In this document: one piece after another, positions 1-7,928 of the stretch
Layout: every line of letters begins with the position of its first letter
Position numbering within the stretch: position 1 is the first letter of the stretch
From: an uncultured Hyphomicrobiales bacterium
GTDB taxonomy: Bacteria; Pseudomonadota; Alphaproteobacteria; Rhizobiales; Hyphomicrobiaceae
Length of the DNA: 36,053 bases
NCBI GenBank assembly: GCA_902826715.1
Contig: CADEFX010000014.1
Coordinates: forward strand, 1 to 36,053
Direction of reading: 5' to 3'
Made by a program: the position numbers and the translations under genes
Notes under the pieces: generated by a model
What the model saw: the letters and a program-made list of their open reading frames with translations, nothing else
The model's database searches: none
Told to the model about the DNA's origin: nothing

Positions 1-327
1 CTGACCGCCGGCAATGACACCGAGCTCATCGTCACACTGAAGGCGGGCGCAGCGTCGTTTGCCGAGAAGGGCGCGCGTTGGACGCCGCCTTTGTACGATC
101 GGCAACTGACGCAAATCGTCCTGGCAAAGCGCGCTGCACAATGGATCGTGCTCGAAAATCGCGGCGATGATTCCCTCCTTACGACCGAGGACGAGCTGCG
201 CCGGCCGACCGCTGAGGAACTGCCGTCGCGTAGCAAGAAGCTCGGCCTGCCCTGCACGCTCGAGCAGGTATGGGAACGCAAGCGCTGCGTTGCGCGCGCA
301 AAGGCCAAGGCTTCGCCCTCATTCTGA
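1..327 (+). CDS. Hypothetical protein, 3' end only
   Basis: An open frame runs from the first base of the window to a TGA at 325-327 (108 codons), so the start lies upstream. I recognise no family. The fragment is hydrophilic, with a Trp/Leu-rich stretch (AAQWIVLEN) near its middle and a basic, Lys/Ala-rich tail (RAKAKASPSF). There is no signal peptide, membrane segment or cysteine pattern. It is on the same strand as the catabolic operon, but 140 bases without an obvious coding frame separate them, so I do not place it in that operon. Codon use looks like its neighbours. It could be the tail of a larger protein whose domain lies outside the window. Confidence 0.5.
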   Translation: MTAGNDTELIVTLKAGAASFAEKGARWTPPLYDRQLTQIVLAKRAAQWIVLENRGDDSLLTTEDELRRPTAEELPSRSKKLGLPCTLEQVWERKRCVARAKAKASPSF

Positions 328-467
328 TCGTGCCTGGGATGCCGCAAGCGGCGGCCTTGTAGACATCACGGCCGCTTGCCGTATTGTGCGCTGCCAGAGG
401 GGTGTCCACCTGCCTCCGGCGGCATACGTATTGCCGGCAAGTGCCGGCGCAATTTAGGAAATCTCCT

Positions 468-1247
468 GTGTCCTACGAGACCATCCTGTATTCCGAAGAC
501 GGCCCTGTCGGCACCATCACGCTGAACCGCCCGCACGACGGCAACATGTTCAATCACGTGATGTGCCACGAGATCCGTGACTGCATTAATGACATCCGCC
601 GCGAGACGCGCACGCGCGTGCTCGTTATTACTGGCGCCGGCGACAAATTCTTCTGCATCGGCGGCCGCAAGGACGGCATGGAGGACACTAATCTTTATGC
701 CGGCGTCCTGCCGACACTGGAAATGTACGAATCCATCGAGAAGCTGCAGAAGCCGGTGATCGCCTCTGTGAACGGCTTCGCCGTCGGCGGCGGCCATGTG
801 CTTCACTGCGTGTGCGACCTTACCATCGCCAAGGAGAGCGCCGTCTTCCGCCAGGTCGGTCCCATGATGGGCTCCTTCGATGCGGGCTATGGCACCTGGC
901 ACCTGGAAGACCTGATCGGCAAGAAGCGCGCCAAGGAGATGTGGTTCCGAAACATCCGCCTGACGGCCAAGCAAGCGCTCGAATGGGGCCTCGTCAACAA
1001 GGTCGTGCCCGACGACAAGCTTGCTGAGGAAACGCGGGCCATGGCGCTCGAGATTGCCGACCGTGGCCCGTTCGCACTCGCCGCCATCAAGGGTGCCTTC
1101 AACGCGCGCCACGGCGGCGTGTCCGGCCTCTCGCGCATGGCACACGACCTTCTCCTGCGCGGCTATCTCGACACCGACGAATCCAAGGAGCTGTCGAAGT
1201 CGTTCGCCGAGAAGCGCAAACCCGATCCGGACAAGTTCGGGAGCTGA
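468..1247 (+). CDS. BadI/MenB-type crotonase; probable 2-ketocycloalkane-carboxyl-CoA hydrolase
   Basis: Crotonase-fold protein of 259 residues with a GTG start preceded by TTAGGAA about 8 bases upstream; an earlier in-frame ATG at 384 adds residues that do not look like this family. It belongs to the BadI/MenB branch rather than the ordinary hydratases. The two hydratase glutamates are replaced by H110 (GGGHVLH) and G131 (QVGPMMG). The MenB/BadI signature GSFDAGYG at 136-143 is present with its Ser and Asp, and the tail reads DTDESKE...KRKPDPDKF, as in BadI. BadI hydrolytically opens 2-ketocyclohexanecarboxyl-CoA to pimelyl-CoA; MenB runs the reverse-type ring closure in menaquinone synthesis. 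The neighbours (ligase, dehydrogenases, hydratase) fit ring opening. One oddity is that the usual C-[ST]-G-G-D-Q loop reads CIGGRK at 63-68. It is the first gene of the operon and ends 3 bases before the ligase gene. Confidence 0.82.
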   Translation: MSYETILYSEDGPVGTITLNRPHDGNMFNHVMCHEIRDCINDIRRETRTRVLVITGAGDKFFCIGGRKDGMEDTNLYAGVLPTLEMYESIEKLQKPVIASVNGFAVGGGHVLHCVCDLTIAKESAVFRQVGPMMGSFDAGYGTWHLEDLIGKKRAKEMWFRNIRLTAKQALEWGLVNKVVPDDKLAEETRAMALEIADRGPFALAAIKGAFNARHGGVSGLSRMAHDLLLRGYLDTDESKELSKSFAEKRKPDPDKFGS

Positions 1248-1250
1248 GAC

Positions 1251-2876
1251 ATGCGTCCCTACCTGACGCTGCACGATCCGGCTCGGGCCAAGAGCTATCA
1301 CGCGGCCGGTTTGTGGGCCCCCGACACGTTCTACGCGCTGATGGCGCGGCACGCGCGCGAGCGGCCCTCCGATCCGGCCTTGCGCGACGGCTCGCGCCAC
1401 CTCACCTGGAGCGAGCTGCATCGTCACGTCGATGCCATGGCGGCCGATCTTGTTGCCGCCGGCCTCGTGCCCGGCGATGTCGTCTCGCTCTGGATGAGCA
1501 ACCGGCTGGATGCGGTCGTCACCTTCATCGCCTGCGCGCGCGAAGGCTTCGCCTGCAACCCCTCTTTGCACCGGACCTATACCTGCGCCGAGATCTGCAC
1601 CCTGCTGACACGGCTGGGGACACGAGCCCTCGTCACGGAGGCGGGTTGGGGCTCGGACGGCAGCAAAATCGACATCAAGGCGCTTCTGAAGGATGTGCCG
1701 TCGCTCAAAAGAACCTACGACGTCGGTGGCCTGCCGGCGCCGCTGTCAGCGCCACTCGCCACGCCGGCCTGGAACAATCCCGACACCGTGCGCTATCTCG
1801 CCTTCACTTCGGGTACTACGGGCGCGCCCAAGTGCGTCATGCACTCCGACAACTCGCTGCTGGCGAACCCACGTGACATGGTGCGCGACTGGAAGCACGG
1901 CCCGTCGACGCGGCTGCTTTCCCTCTCGCCGCTCTCCCACCACATCGCATGGGTGGGCGTGGCGCAGTGGCTCGTCGCCGGTTGCACGCTCATCACCGAC
2001 GACCCGCCACCCGGCACCGGCCGCCTCGACTGGATTGTGGAGACCGGAGCCACCTACTGCATGGGCGTTCCCACGCACGCTATGGACATGCTTGCCGAGC
2101 AGGCGAAACGCGGCATGGCGCGCATCGGCTCAGTCGAGGTGTTCTACATGGCGGGCTCGCCCATTCCGCCGACGGTGGCTGAGGCGTTCGTTTTGCAGGG
2201 CATCAAGCCGCAGAACGTCTACGGCATGACCGAGAGTTCCTCGCATCAATACACTCACCCGACGGACGACACCGCGACCATCATCGAAACCTGTGGCCGC
2301 GGCGGCCCCGCCTATGAAATCAAGCTGTTTGATCCCGCCGACCAGGACCGCGAGGTGCCCCCCGGAACCGTCGGCCAGATCGCCGGCCGCGGCGCCGCGC
2401 TGATGCTCGGCTATTTCGGCAACCAGGAGGCGACCGAGGCGAGTTTCAACCGCAGCGGCTGGTTTCTGTCCGGCGATCTCGGCGTGCTCGACGACAAGGG
2501 CAACCTGCGCATTGAGGGCCGCCTCAAGGACCTCATCATCCGCGGCGGCCACAACATCTACCCCTCGCACATCGAGGCCCTTGCTCTGCGCAATTCCGCT
2601 GTCGGGCGCTGCGCCGTCTTCCCGGTGGCTGACGAGCGCCTCGGCGAGCGCGTCTGCATCGCCATCATCGGCGACCTGTCGTCCGACGCGCTGCTTGGCC
2701 ATCTGGCGGCCGAGGGCCTCTCCAAGTACGACATGCCGGAGTTCTTCCTGAAGGCCGACGCATTCCCGCTGACGGCCTCCGGTAAGATCCTGAAACGCTC
2801 GCTCGTCGATATGGTGAAACGCGGAGAGCTCGCCCCCGTGCCCATCCGCTTCACCGGCAAGCAGGAGGTCGCCTGA
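1251..2876 (+). CDS. Acyl-CoA ligase (AMP-forming), AliA-like
   Basis: ANL-superfamily adenylate-forming enzyme of 541 residues, the usual length for medium-chain or cyclic acid CoA ligases. The motifs appear in order: the P-loop FTSGTTGAPK near 184-193, YGMTESS near 324-330, SGDLG near 407-411, the hinge and core RLKDLIIRGGHNIYP near 424-438, and the catalytic lysine in TASGKILKR near residue 510. It should activate a carboxylic acid with ATP and CoA in the cytoplasm. The position directly after the BadI/MenB-type gene and before BadK, BadH and AliB-like genes suggests a cyclohexanecarboxylate-like substrate, by analogy with AliA of Rhodopseudomonas palustris. The exact acid cannot be read from the sequence. 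Its stop overlaps the next start by one base (TGATG). Confidence 0.88.
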   Translation: MRPYLTLHDPARAKSYHAAGLWAPDTFYALMARHARERPSDPALRDGSRHLTWSELHRHVDAMAADLVAAGLVPGDVVSLWMSNRLDAVVTFIACAREGFACNPSLHRTYTCAEICTLLTRLGTRALVTEAGWGSDGSKIDIKALLKDVPSLKRTYDVGGLPAPLSAPLATPAWNNPDTVRYLAFTSGTTGAPKCVMHSDNSLLANPRDMVRDWKHGPSTRLLSLSPLSHHIAWVGVAQWLVAGCTLITDDPPPGTGRLDWIVETGATYCMGVPTHAMDMLAEQAKRGMARIGSVEVFYMAGSPIPPTVAEAFVLQGIKPQNVYGMTESSSHQYTHPTDDTATIIETCGRGGPAYEIKLFDPADQDREVPPGTVGQIAGRGAALMLGYFGNQEATEASFNRSGWFLSGDLGVLDDKGNLRIEGRLKDLIIRGGHNIYPSHIEALALRNSAVGRCAVFPVADERLGERVCIAIIGDLSSDALLGHLAAEGLSKYDMPEFFLKADAFPLTASGKILKRSLVDMVKRGELAPVPIRFTGKQEVA

Positions 2877-3643
2877 TGGCTGTGGAGCTTGGCACGCGCG
2901 ACGAGTTCGCCGTCCTGACGTTGAACCGGCCGGAAGCGCTCAACGCGCTTTCGTTCAAGATTATCGAGGATATCGGCCGCGCCATCGACGAGGTGGCGAA
3001 GTCGAAGGCACGCGCGCTCATCATCACCGGCGCGGGGACCAAAGCCTTCTGCGCCGGCGCCGACATCAAGGAGCTGCGCAACCGCGACCTCTCTGCGCAG
3101 AAGCGCGGCGCCGAGCTTGGGCAGGCCGTGTTCTCTAAGCTAGACACGCTTTCCGTCGCCTCGGTTGCTGTCATCAATGGCTACGCTTTCGGCGGTGGAC
3201 TGGAGCTGGCGCTCGCCTCCACCTTCCGGCTTGCGACCAAAAACGCCAAGGTCGGGTTGCCGGAAATCAAGCTCGGACTGATCCCGGGCTACGGCGGTAC
3301 GCAGCGCCTGCCGCGCGTCGTGGGCGAAGCGCGTGCCCTGGAAATGATCATGACCGGCCGCACCGTTACGGCAGAGGAAGCCGAGCGCATCGGCCTCGTC
3401 AATCGCATCGTCGATGGCGATCCTGTCGAAGCCGGCATGGCGTTCGCCCGAGAATTCACCGGCTTCAGCCTGCCGGTGCTTGGCTTCGCACGCTCAGCCG
3501 TAAAGCGCGCGCTCGACGTGCCTGTGCCCGAGGGGCTGAAGATCGAGGCGGATCTCTCCACGCTTGCATTCCAGACCAAGGACGCCGCTGAAGGCACCGC
3601 CGCCTTCGAGGAAAAGCGCCGCGCGAGTTTTGTCGATGGCTGA
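2876..3643 (+). CDS. Enoyl-CoA hydratase, BadK-like
   Basis: Canonical crotonase of 255 residues. Both catalytic glutamates are present: E110 in GGGLELA and E130 in LPEIKLG, followed by IPGYGGTQRL. The oxyanion-hole region FCAGADI is at 58-64. It should hydrate a 2,3-enoyl-CoA to the 3-hydroxyacyl-CoA. In a cyclohexanecarboxylate-type pathway this is the BadK step, converting cyclohex-1-ene-carboxyl-CoA to the 2-hydroxy compound. The contrast with the first gene of the operon, which lacks both glutamates, argues that the two crotonases do different jobs here. Translation is probably coupled to the ligase gene through the overlapping TGATG, and the 3' end overlaps the SDR start by 8 bases. Confidence 0.88.
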   Translation: MAVELGTRDEFAVLTLNRPEALNALSFKIIEDIGRAIDEVAKSKARALIITGAGTKAFCAGADIKELRNRDLSAQKRGAELGQAVFSKLDTLSVASVAVINGYAFGGGLELALASTFRLATKNAKVGLPEIKLGLIPGYGGTQRLPRVVGEARALEMIMTGRTVTAEEAERIGLVNRIVDGDPVEAGMAFAREFTGFSLPVLGFARSAVKRALDVPVPEGLKIEADLSTLAFQTKDAAEGTAAFEEKRRASFVDG

Positions 3644-4343
3644 CGGCACCATTCTCGTCACGGGCGCGAGCCGCGGCATCGGTGCGGCCATTGCCTCGGA
3701 GCTTGCCGGGCGCGGCTTCCGCGTCGCTGGCCTCACGCGCTCCGGCCAAGCGGCTGCCGGAGAAGGCTTTGTCTGCGACGTATCCGACGAAACCTCGATC
3801 AAGGCGGCCATCTCTGCAGTCGCTGCAATAGGCCCCATTGCCGGTCTGGTCAACAACGCCGGGCTCTACGAGGAAGCCGACAGCGCCACCTTGTCCGCCG
3901 CTGATTTCGACAAGCTGATGCGCAACAACGCGACCTCCGCGTTCGTCGCGGCCCGCGAGGTCTATCCGCATCTCAAAAGCGCGGGTGGTGGCCTCGTTGT
4001 CAACATCGGCTCGTTCTACGACCGCCTCGGCGTGCCGCGCTCACTCGCCTATTGCGCCTCCAAGGCCGCCGTTGCGGCCATCACGCGCTGCCTTGCTGTG
4101 GAGTGGGCGCCCGACAAGGTACGCGTGCTCAACGTCGCGCCGGGCTTCATTGCGACCGACCTCAACAAGGAATACCTCAAGAACGACGGCTTCCGTCGCT
4201 GGCTCGAGAAGCGTGTGCCGGTCGGCCGCGCCGGCGAGCCCGAGGAAATCGCGCGCCTCGTCGCCTCTCTCTTCACATCCGACATCGGCTTCCTCACCGG
4301 CGAGACCATCTACGCCGACGGCGCCCAATCGATCGTGCAATGA
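3636..4343 (+). CDS. SDR-family dehydrogenase, BadH-like
   Basis: Classical short-chain dehydrogenase/reductase of 235 residues. The cofactor loop TGASRGIG is at 9-16 and NNAG at 73-76. The catalytic set is S126, Y139 and K143 (YCASK), and the C-terminal ETIYADG matches the usual end of the fold. The ATG at 3636 was chosen over a more upstream ATG in the same frame because it gives the normal SDR N-terminus directly before the first beta strand and overlaps the hydratase stop by 8 bases. In this operon it would oxidise the 2-hydroxy cyclic acyl-CoA made by the hydratase to the 2-keto compound, as BadH does, feeding the ring-opening enzyme. Cofactor preference (NAD or NADP) is not resolved. 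Confidence 0.87.
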   Translation: MADGTILVTGASRGIGAAIASELAGRGFRVAGLTRSGQAAAGEGFVCDVSDETSIKAAISAVAAIGPIAGLVNNAGLYEEADSATLSAADFDKLMRNNATSAFVAAREVYPHLKSAGGGLVVNIGSFYDRLGVPRSLAYCASKAAVAAITRCLAVEWAPDKVRVLNVAPGFIATDLNKEYLKNDGFRRWLEKRVPVGRAGEPEEIARLVASLFTSDIGFLTGETIYADGAQSIVQ

Positions 4344-4353
4344 GCCGCGTGTC

Positions 4354-5520
4354 ATGAAATTGTTCGAAGAGCTGGAGCGGCGCAGAAACTGGAACGAGGA
4401 GGAGCGTCAGCTTCTCGATGCCCTGGAGCGCGTCTGCCGCGACGTCATCGCGCCCAATGCCGCACGCTATGACGAAAGCGAGGAATACCCGCGCGAGAGC
4501 ATGGACGCGATTCATCAGCTCGGCCTCAACGCGCTGTTCGTACCCGAGTCCTATGGCGGCGCGCCGATGCGTTATCGCCTGTATCTCCGCGTCGTGCAGC
4601 TCATCTCGGCGGCCTGCGCATCCACCGGCATCATCTATGCCACGACATTCCACGGCCTGAAATCGCTCATAGACTTCGGCACCGAGGAGCAAAAGCAGCG
4701 GCTCCTGCCGCGCATCGCTGAAGGTGGCCTCGGAGCGCTCGCCATCACGGAGCCCAACGCCGGCTCGGATGCCACCGGCATGACGACGCGCTTCCGTCCT
4801 GACGGCGACAGCATCGTCGTCGATGGCGGCAAGGTTTTCATCTCCAACGGCGATGTGGCCGATCTCATCCTGCTGTTCGGCAAGTGGTCCGAGATCGACG
4901 ATGCCAAGGCCGCCATCTCCACCCTGATCGTCGAGAAGGGAACACCCGGCTTCTCCATCGGCCGCGTCGAGAGCAAGATGGGCCATCGCGCCGCGCCGAC
5001 CGTCGAGCTGAAGTTCGAAGGCGCGCGCGTACCCCGCACAAATCTCATCGGCAATCCGGGCGACGGCCTGAACATCCTCTTCGCGTGCCTCAACAAGTCG
5101 CGCCCGAGCGTCGCCGCGCATGCACTGGGCATCGCCACGGCCGCGTTCCACCACATGGTCGCTTATATGAACGAGCGGCGGCAGTCGGGCCGGCGCGTCA
5201 TCGACTTCCAGGGCAACCAGTTCTCGCTCGCCGACATGGCGACCGATCTCGCCATGTGCGAAGCCTGGCTCGACTACGTGGCCGGGCTGGTCGACGGCGG
5301 TGCCAACGACATCGGCGTGGAATCCTCGATGGCCAAGATGCGCGCCTCCGATCTCGCCATGCGCATCGCCACCGAGGCCGTGCAGATGCATGGCGGTTAC
5401 GGCTACATTCGCGACTTCCCCGTCGAGCGGCTGATGCGCGACGCCAAGATTACGCAGATCTGGGAAGGCACCAACCAGGTTCACAGACAACTCATCGGGC
5501 GGAGCTTCGCGCAGAAATGA
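4354..5520 (+). CDS. Acyl-CoA dehydrogenase, AliB-like
   Basis: Acyl-CoA dehydrogenase of 388 residues with the typical ITEPNAGSDATGM flavin/substrate motif and MHGGYGYIRDFPVERLMRD near the C-terminus. The expected catalytic base is E371 in WEGTNQVHRQL, the position used by medium- and short-chain enzymes. It should introduce the 2,3 double bond into the CoA-activated acid and pass electrons to ETF. By context it is the counterpart of AliB (cyclohexanecarboxyl-CoA dehydrogenase), which supplies the substrate of the hydratase. The ATG at 4354 follows the SDR stop by 10 bases; the much longer upstream extension of this frame lies on the SDR gene and is not coding. The stop overlaps the next start in ATGA. 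Confidence 0.9.
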   Translation: MKLFEELERRRNWNEEERQLLDALERVCRDVIAPNAARYDESEEYPRESMDAIHQLGLNALFVPESYGGAPMRYRLYLRVVQLISAACASTGIIYATTFHGLKSLIDFGTEEQKQRLLPRIAEGGLGALAITEPNAGSDATGMTTRFRPDGDSIVVDGGKVFISNGDVADLILLFGKWSEIDDAKAAISTLIVEKGTPGFSIGRVESKMGHRAAPTVELKFEGARVPRTNLIGNPGDGLNILFACLNKSRPSVAAHALGIATAAFHHMVAYMNERRQSGRRVIDFQGNQFSLADMATDLAMCEAWLDYVAGLVDGGANDIGVESSMAKMRASDLAMRIATEAVQMHGGYGYIRDFPVERLMRDAKITQIWEGTNQVHRQLIGRSFAQK

Positions 5521-6398
5521 TCTCCAGCATCAAGACGGTTGCGGTCTGCGGCGCCGGCGGCACCATGGGCGCCGGCATCGCCATCGTCGCCGCCCGGGCC
5601 GGCTTCTCCACCATCTGCTTCGACACGGCCACCGCATCGCTCGATCGCGCGGCCAAGCAGACCGAGGGTTTTTTCGCCAAATCAGTCGAACGCGGCAAGA
5701 TAAGCGCGCCCGACAAGGACGCCGTCATGGCGCGCCTGTCACGCACGACGAAACTGGACGATCTCGCGGCCGCCGATCTCGTCATCGAAGCTGTGTTCGA
5801 GGACCTATCCGTCAAGAAGGATCTGCTCGGTAAGCTCGGCAAAGTGTGCCCCGAGCCCACGATCTTCGCATCTAACACCTCGACGCTTTCCATCACCGAG
5901 ATCGCCTCCGGCTCCGGGCGCGACGATCGCGTTGTTGGCCTGCACTTCTGCCTTCCGGCCCAGCTCATGAAGCTGATCGAGGTCTCGCCGGGCATCAACA
6001 CATCGGACGCGACCCTCAACGCCGCGTGGGCCTGGTGCGAGGCCGCCGGTCAGCTCCCCGTCAAGACGCAGGACAAGCCCGGCTTCATCCTCAATGCGCT
6101 GCTGGTGCCCTTCAACAACGACGCCATCCGCGCCGTCGAGGCCGGCGTCGCCAGCCCTGCGGATGTCGACACCGCCATCAAGTTGGCGCTCGGCTACAAG
6201 ATGGGCCCACTGGAGCTGATCGATCTCGTCGGCCTCGATACGCAGGTGCGTCTGTGCGAGGCATTCTATCCTGTGACGCTCGACCCGCGCGCCGCCGCGC
6301 CGCCGCTGCTCACGCGCATGGTTGCGGCCGGCCGCCTGGGCCGCAAATCCGGGCGCGGCTTTTACGCGTACGACACTGGCAAGATGTTCGGAGGCTGA
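5517..6398 (+). CDS. 3-hydroxyacyl-CoA dehydrogenase (NAD-binding plus first C-domain)
   Basis: Protein of 293 residues that starts in an ATGA overlap with the dehydrogenase gene. The N-terminal Rossmann motif reads CGAGGTMGAGIA, one residue longer than the common GAGTMGxGIA form. The catalytic histidine is H143 in LHFCLPAQLMKLIEV, where the family usually has HFFNPVPVM. The C-terminal domain carries KPGFILNAL and PLELIDLVGLD and ends at GRKSGRGFYAYD, the normal end of the first 3HCDH domain. It should oxidise 3-hydroxyacyl-CoA to 3-ketoacyl-CoA with NAD, here probably the linear dicarboxyl-CoA after ring opening. The second C-terminal domain found fused in PaaH-type enzymes is encoded by the next gene. 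Confidence 0.88.
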   Translation: MISSIKTVAVCGAGGTMGAGIAIVAARAGFSTICFDTATASLDRAAKQTEGFFAKSVERGKISAPDKDAVMARLSRTTKLDDLAAADLVIEAVFEDLSVKKDLLGKLGKVCPEPTIFASNTSTLSITEIASGSGRDDRVVGLHFCLPAQLMKLIEVSPGINTSDATLNAAWAWCEAAGQLPVKTQDKPGFILNALLVPFNNDAIRAVEAGVASPADVDTAIKLALGYKMGPLELIDLVGLDTQVRLCEAFYPVTLDPRAAAPPLLTRMVAAGRLGRKSGRGFYAYDTGKMFGG

Positions 6399-6399
6399 T

Positions 6400-7029
6400 G
6401 TGGGCTACAGCATCGTCGCCAATGGCGAGAGCCGTTCGTTCCCTAACGGTGACGCTTTTCTAGCCGGCACCACCGACAAGGCTGATGTCGTCATCTATCT
6501 CGGCGCAGAGCTTGTCGCCGATGACAGCAAGGCCGCCATCCTCGTCGAGCTTGGCACCGAAAGTCTCGGCCGGCACACTGGCGAGGCGTCCGGCGAAGAG
6601 GGGTCCAATGTCCTGGGCTTCGCCCGCTATCGCAACGGCAGCGACGCGCCGTCCAAGCTGGTAGAGCTGGTGCGCCAGCCGCGCACGAAAGACAGTGCCA
6701 TCGCCGCCGCCAAGGCCGTGCTCGAGGCTGCCGGCCTGACGGTCGTGGTCTGCGCCGACCAGGCGGGCCGCATTATCGACCGCCTCGTCCGGCCGAAATA
6801 CAACGCGGCGCTGCGCTTCCTCGACGAAGGCCTCGCTACTGCCAAGGACATGGACCTGACGTGCCGCCTGGGCCTCGGCTATGCGGATGGCCCCATCGAG
6901 CGTGTGGAGCGGGGCGGTCTCGCCCATCACCACGATGTCACCAAGGCCCTGTTCGACGTATTTGCGACGCCGGCCTACGCGCCCGCGCGTCGCGCCATCG
7001 TCGCCAAGCAGCGGGAGAAGAAAACGTGA
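6400..7029 (+). CDS. Stand-alone 3HCDH C-terminal domain protein (HADH partner)
   Basis: A protein of 209 residues with a GTG start preceded by GGAGG about 5 bases upstream. Residues about 1-105 look like the degenerate, Rossmann-like adaptor of long PaaH-type dehydrogenases; there is no GxGxxG loop. Residues about 125-205 carry a second 3HCDH C-domain (DRLVRPKYNAALRFLDEG, LGLGYADGPIERVERGG). In many relatives this half is fused behind the catalytic half in a chain of about 500 residues. Here a stop, a one-base gap and a new ribosome binding site separate the two, so it looks like gene fission rather than a recent frameshift. I infer that it pairs with the preceding protein. It has no catalytic domain of its own. 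Confidence 0.75.
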   Translation: MGYSIVANGESRSFPNGDAFLAGTTDKADVVIYLGAELVADDSKAAILVELGTESLGRHTGEASGEEGSNVLGFARYRNGSDAPSKLVELVRQPRTKDSAIAAAKAVLEAAGLTVVVCADQAGRIIDRLVRPKYNAALRFLDEGLATAKDMDLTCRLGLGYADGPIERVERGGLAHHHDVTKALFDVFATPAYAPARRAIVAKQREKKT

Positions 7030-7697
7030 GCCAAGAGCCCGGCATCCTGGCCGTTTGGAACGACTGCGACCGCACGCGCGAGGCCGAGTATGAGAACTGG
7101 TACCGCAACGAGCATCTGCCCGAGCGCGTCGGCGTGCCGGGCTTCCGCTTCGGCCGGCGCTATGAAGCAATCGGCGGTGCCTCCCCGCGCTTTTTCACCT
7201 ACTATGAGCTCGAGGCGCCCAGCATCCTGGTGTCGGCACCCTATCTCGAGCGCTCCAACAACCCGACGCCCTGGACGCGCAAGATCATGGGCGAGGAGAT
7301 CTTCCGCAACATCAACCGCACCGCCTGCCGCCAAGACTGGCGTATCGGCGCGTTGCGCGGAGGCTTCGCGCTCACCGTGCGCTGGGCCGACGCCGCGGCT
7401 GTCCAAACGGTGAGCGCCAGCCTGCGGACCGTGGCAGACGACCTGATCGAAGAGGGCGCTGCGGTGCGTGCCGAGTTCTGGCACGGCCTCTCCGAAGGCA
7501 CGGGTACGCGCTCGGTCGAGCAGAGCCTGCGCAGCGGCGACGACCAGTCCATCGCCGGCGCCCTCATCGTCGAGGCCACGCGCGACAAGGAGCTGGCCGA
7601 GGTCTCGCGGTTCTGCACCGCGTCGGCGGGCGACGGTGCAGTCATCGGCGCCTATCGCTTTCTCTGCGCGCTCGATCGCCGCGACATGGCTGGCTAG
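7026..7697 (+). CDS. Dimeric alpha/beta-barrel-like protein, DUF4286-like, function unknown
   Basis: The GTG at 7026 overlaps the preceding stop (GTGA), so this is the last gene of the catabolic operon. The 223 residues seem to hold two ferredoxin-like halves. The first begins LAVWNDCD and has YENWYRNEHLPERVGVPGF near 24-42, the pattern of EthD/DUF4286-type dimeric barrels. The second begins around residue 160 with AGALIVEATRD. There is no signal peptide or membrane segment. Such barrels bind hydrophobic or CoA-linked ligands or act as small isomerases and oxygenases, but nothing here fixes a reaction. Operon position implies a role in the same acid degradation route, perhaps as an isomerase or ligand carrier. 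The family name is given from memory of the motif and needs a profile search. Confidence 0.7.
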   Translation: MSQEPGILAVWNDCDRTREAEYENWYRNEHLPERVGVPGFRFGRRYEAIGGASPRFFTYYELEAPSILVSAPYLERSNNPTPWTRKIMGEEIFRNINRTACRQDWRIGALRGGFALTVRWADAAAVQTVSASLRTVADDLIEEGAAVRAEFWHGLSEGTGTRSVEQSLRSGDDQSIAGALIVEATRDKELAEVSRFCTASAGDGAVIGAYRFLCALDRRDMAG

Positions 7698-7708
7698 CAT
7701 CGACTAAA

Positions 7709-7749
7709 GAGGCACCCTCCGAAGGCGGGGTGCATAGGGAGGATGCCTC
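7709..7749 (+). terminator. Hairpin after the catabolic operon
   Basis: GAGGCACCCTCCG at 7709-7721 can pair with GGGAGGATGCCTC at 7737-7749 (11 of 13 positions). It lies 11 bases after the last stop of the + strand operon and before the convergent regulator gene. There is no T-run, so it may be a bidirectional or Rho-assisted end rather than a classical intrinsic terminator. Confidence 0.4.
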
Positions 7750-7898
7750 TGGTCATGGGCGGAGCTTGCCGTCATCGGTGCGTCGACAGCCACGCTCGCC
7801 GCAGGCGCACGTTAGCGTTGCCGCGTGACCTCGCGATGACGCCTCGATGACAGAAACGCAGTAGGATGGGCTGTCTGCCAGCAACAGCGGAAACTTTG

Positions 7899-7928
7899 GA
7901 TACGCCGCTGCGCTCGGCGCGGCGTATC
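7899..7928 (-). terminator. Hairpin at the 3' end of the HxlR-type gene
   Basis: A perfect 10-base inverted repeat: GATACGCCGC at 7899-7908 and GCGGCGTATC at 7919-7928. It touches the stop codon of the minus-strand regulator gene. Read on the minus strand it is followed by CAAAGTTT, a weak T-run only. It is a likely transcription end for the regulator. Confidence 0.42.

Noticed and set aside
468..1247. True menaquinone MenB (DHNA-CoA synthase)
   Set aside because: The H110 and GSFDAGYG motifs allow it, but no men gene is present, and the whole operon is beta-oxidation and ring-degradation enzymes. Kept only as the parent family.
366..1571. A 401-codon minus-strand frame across the first two genes
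   Set aside because: It is antisense to the BadI/MenB-type crotonase and the ligase start, both of which have clear active-site motifs. The minus translation has none.
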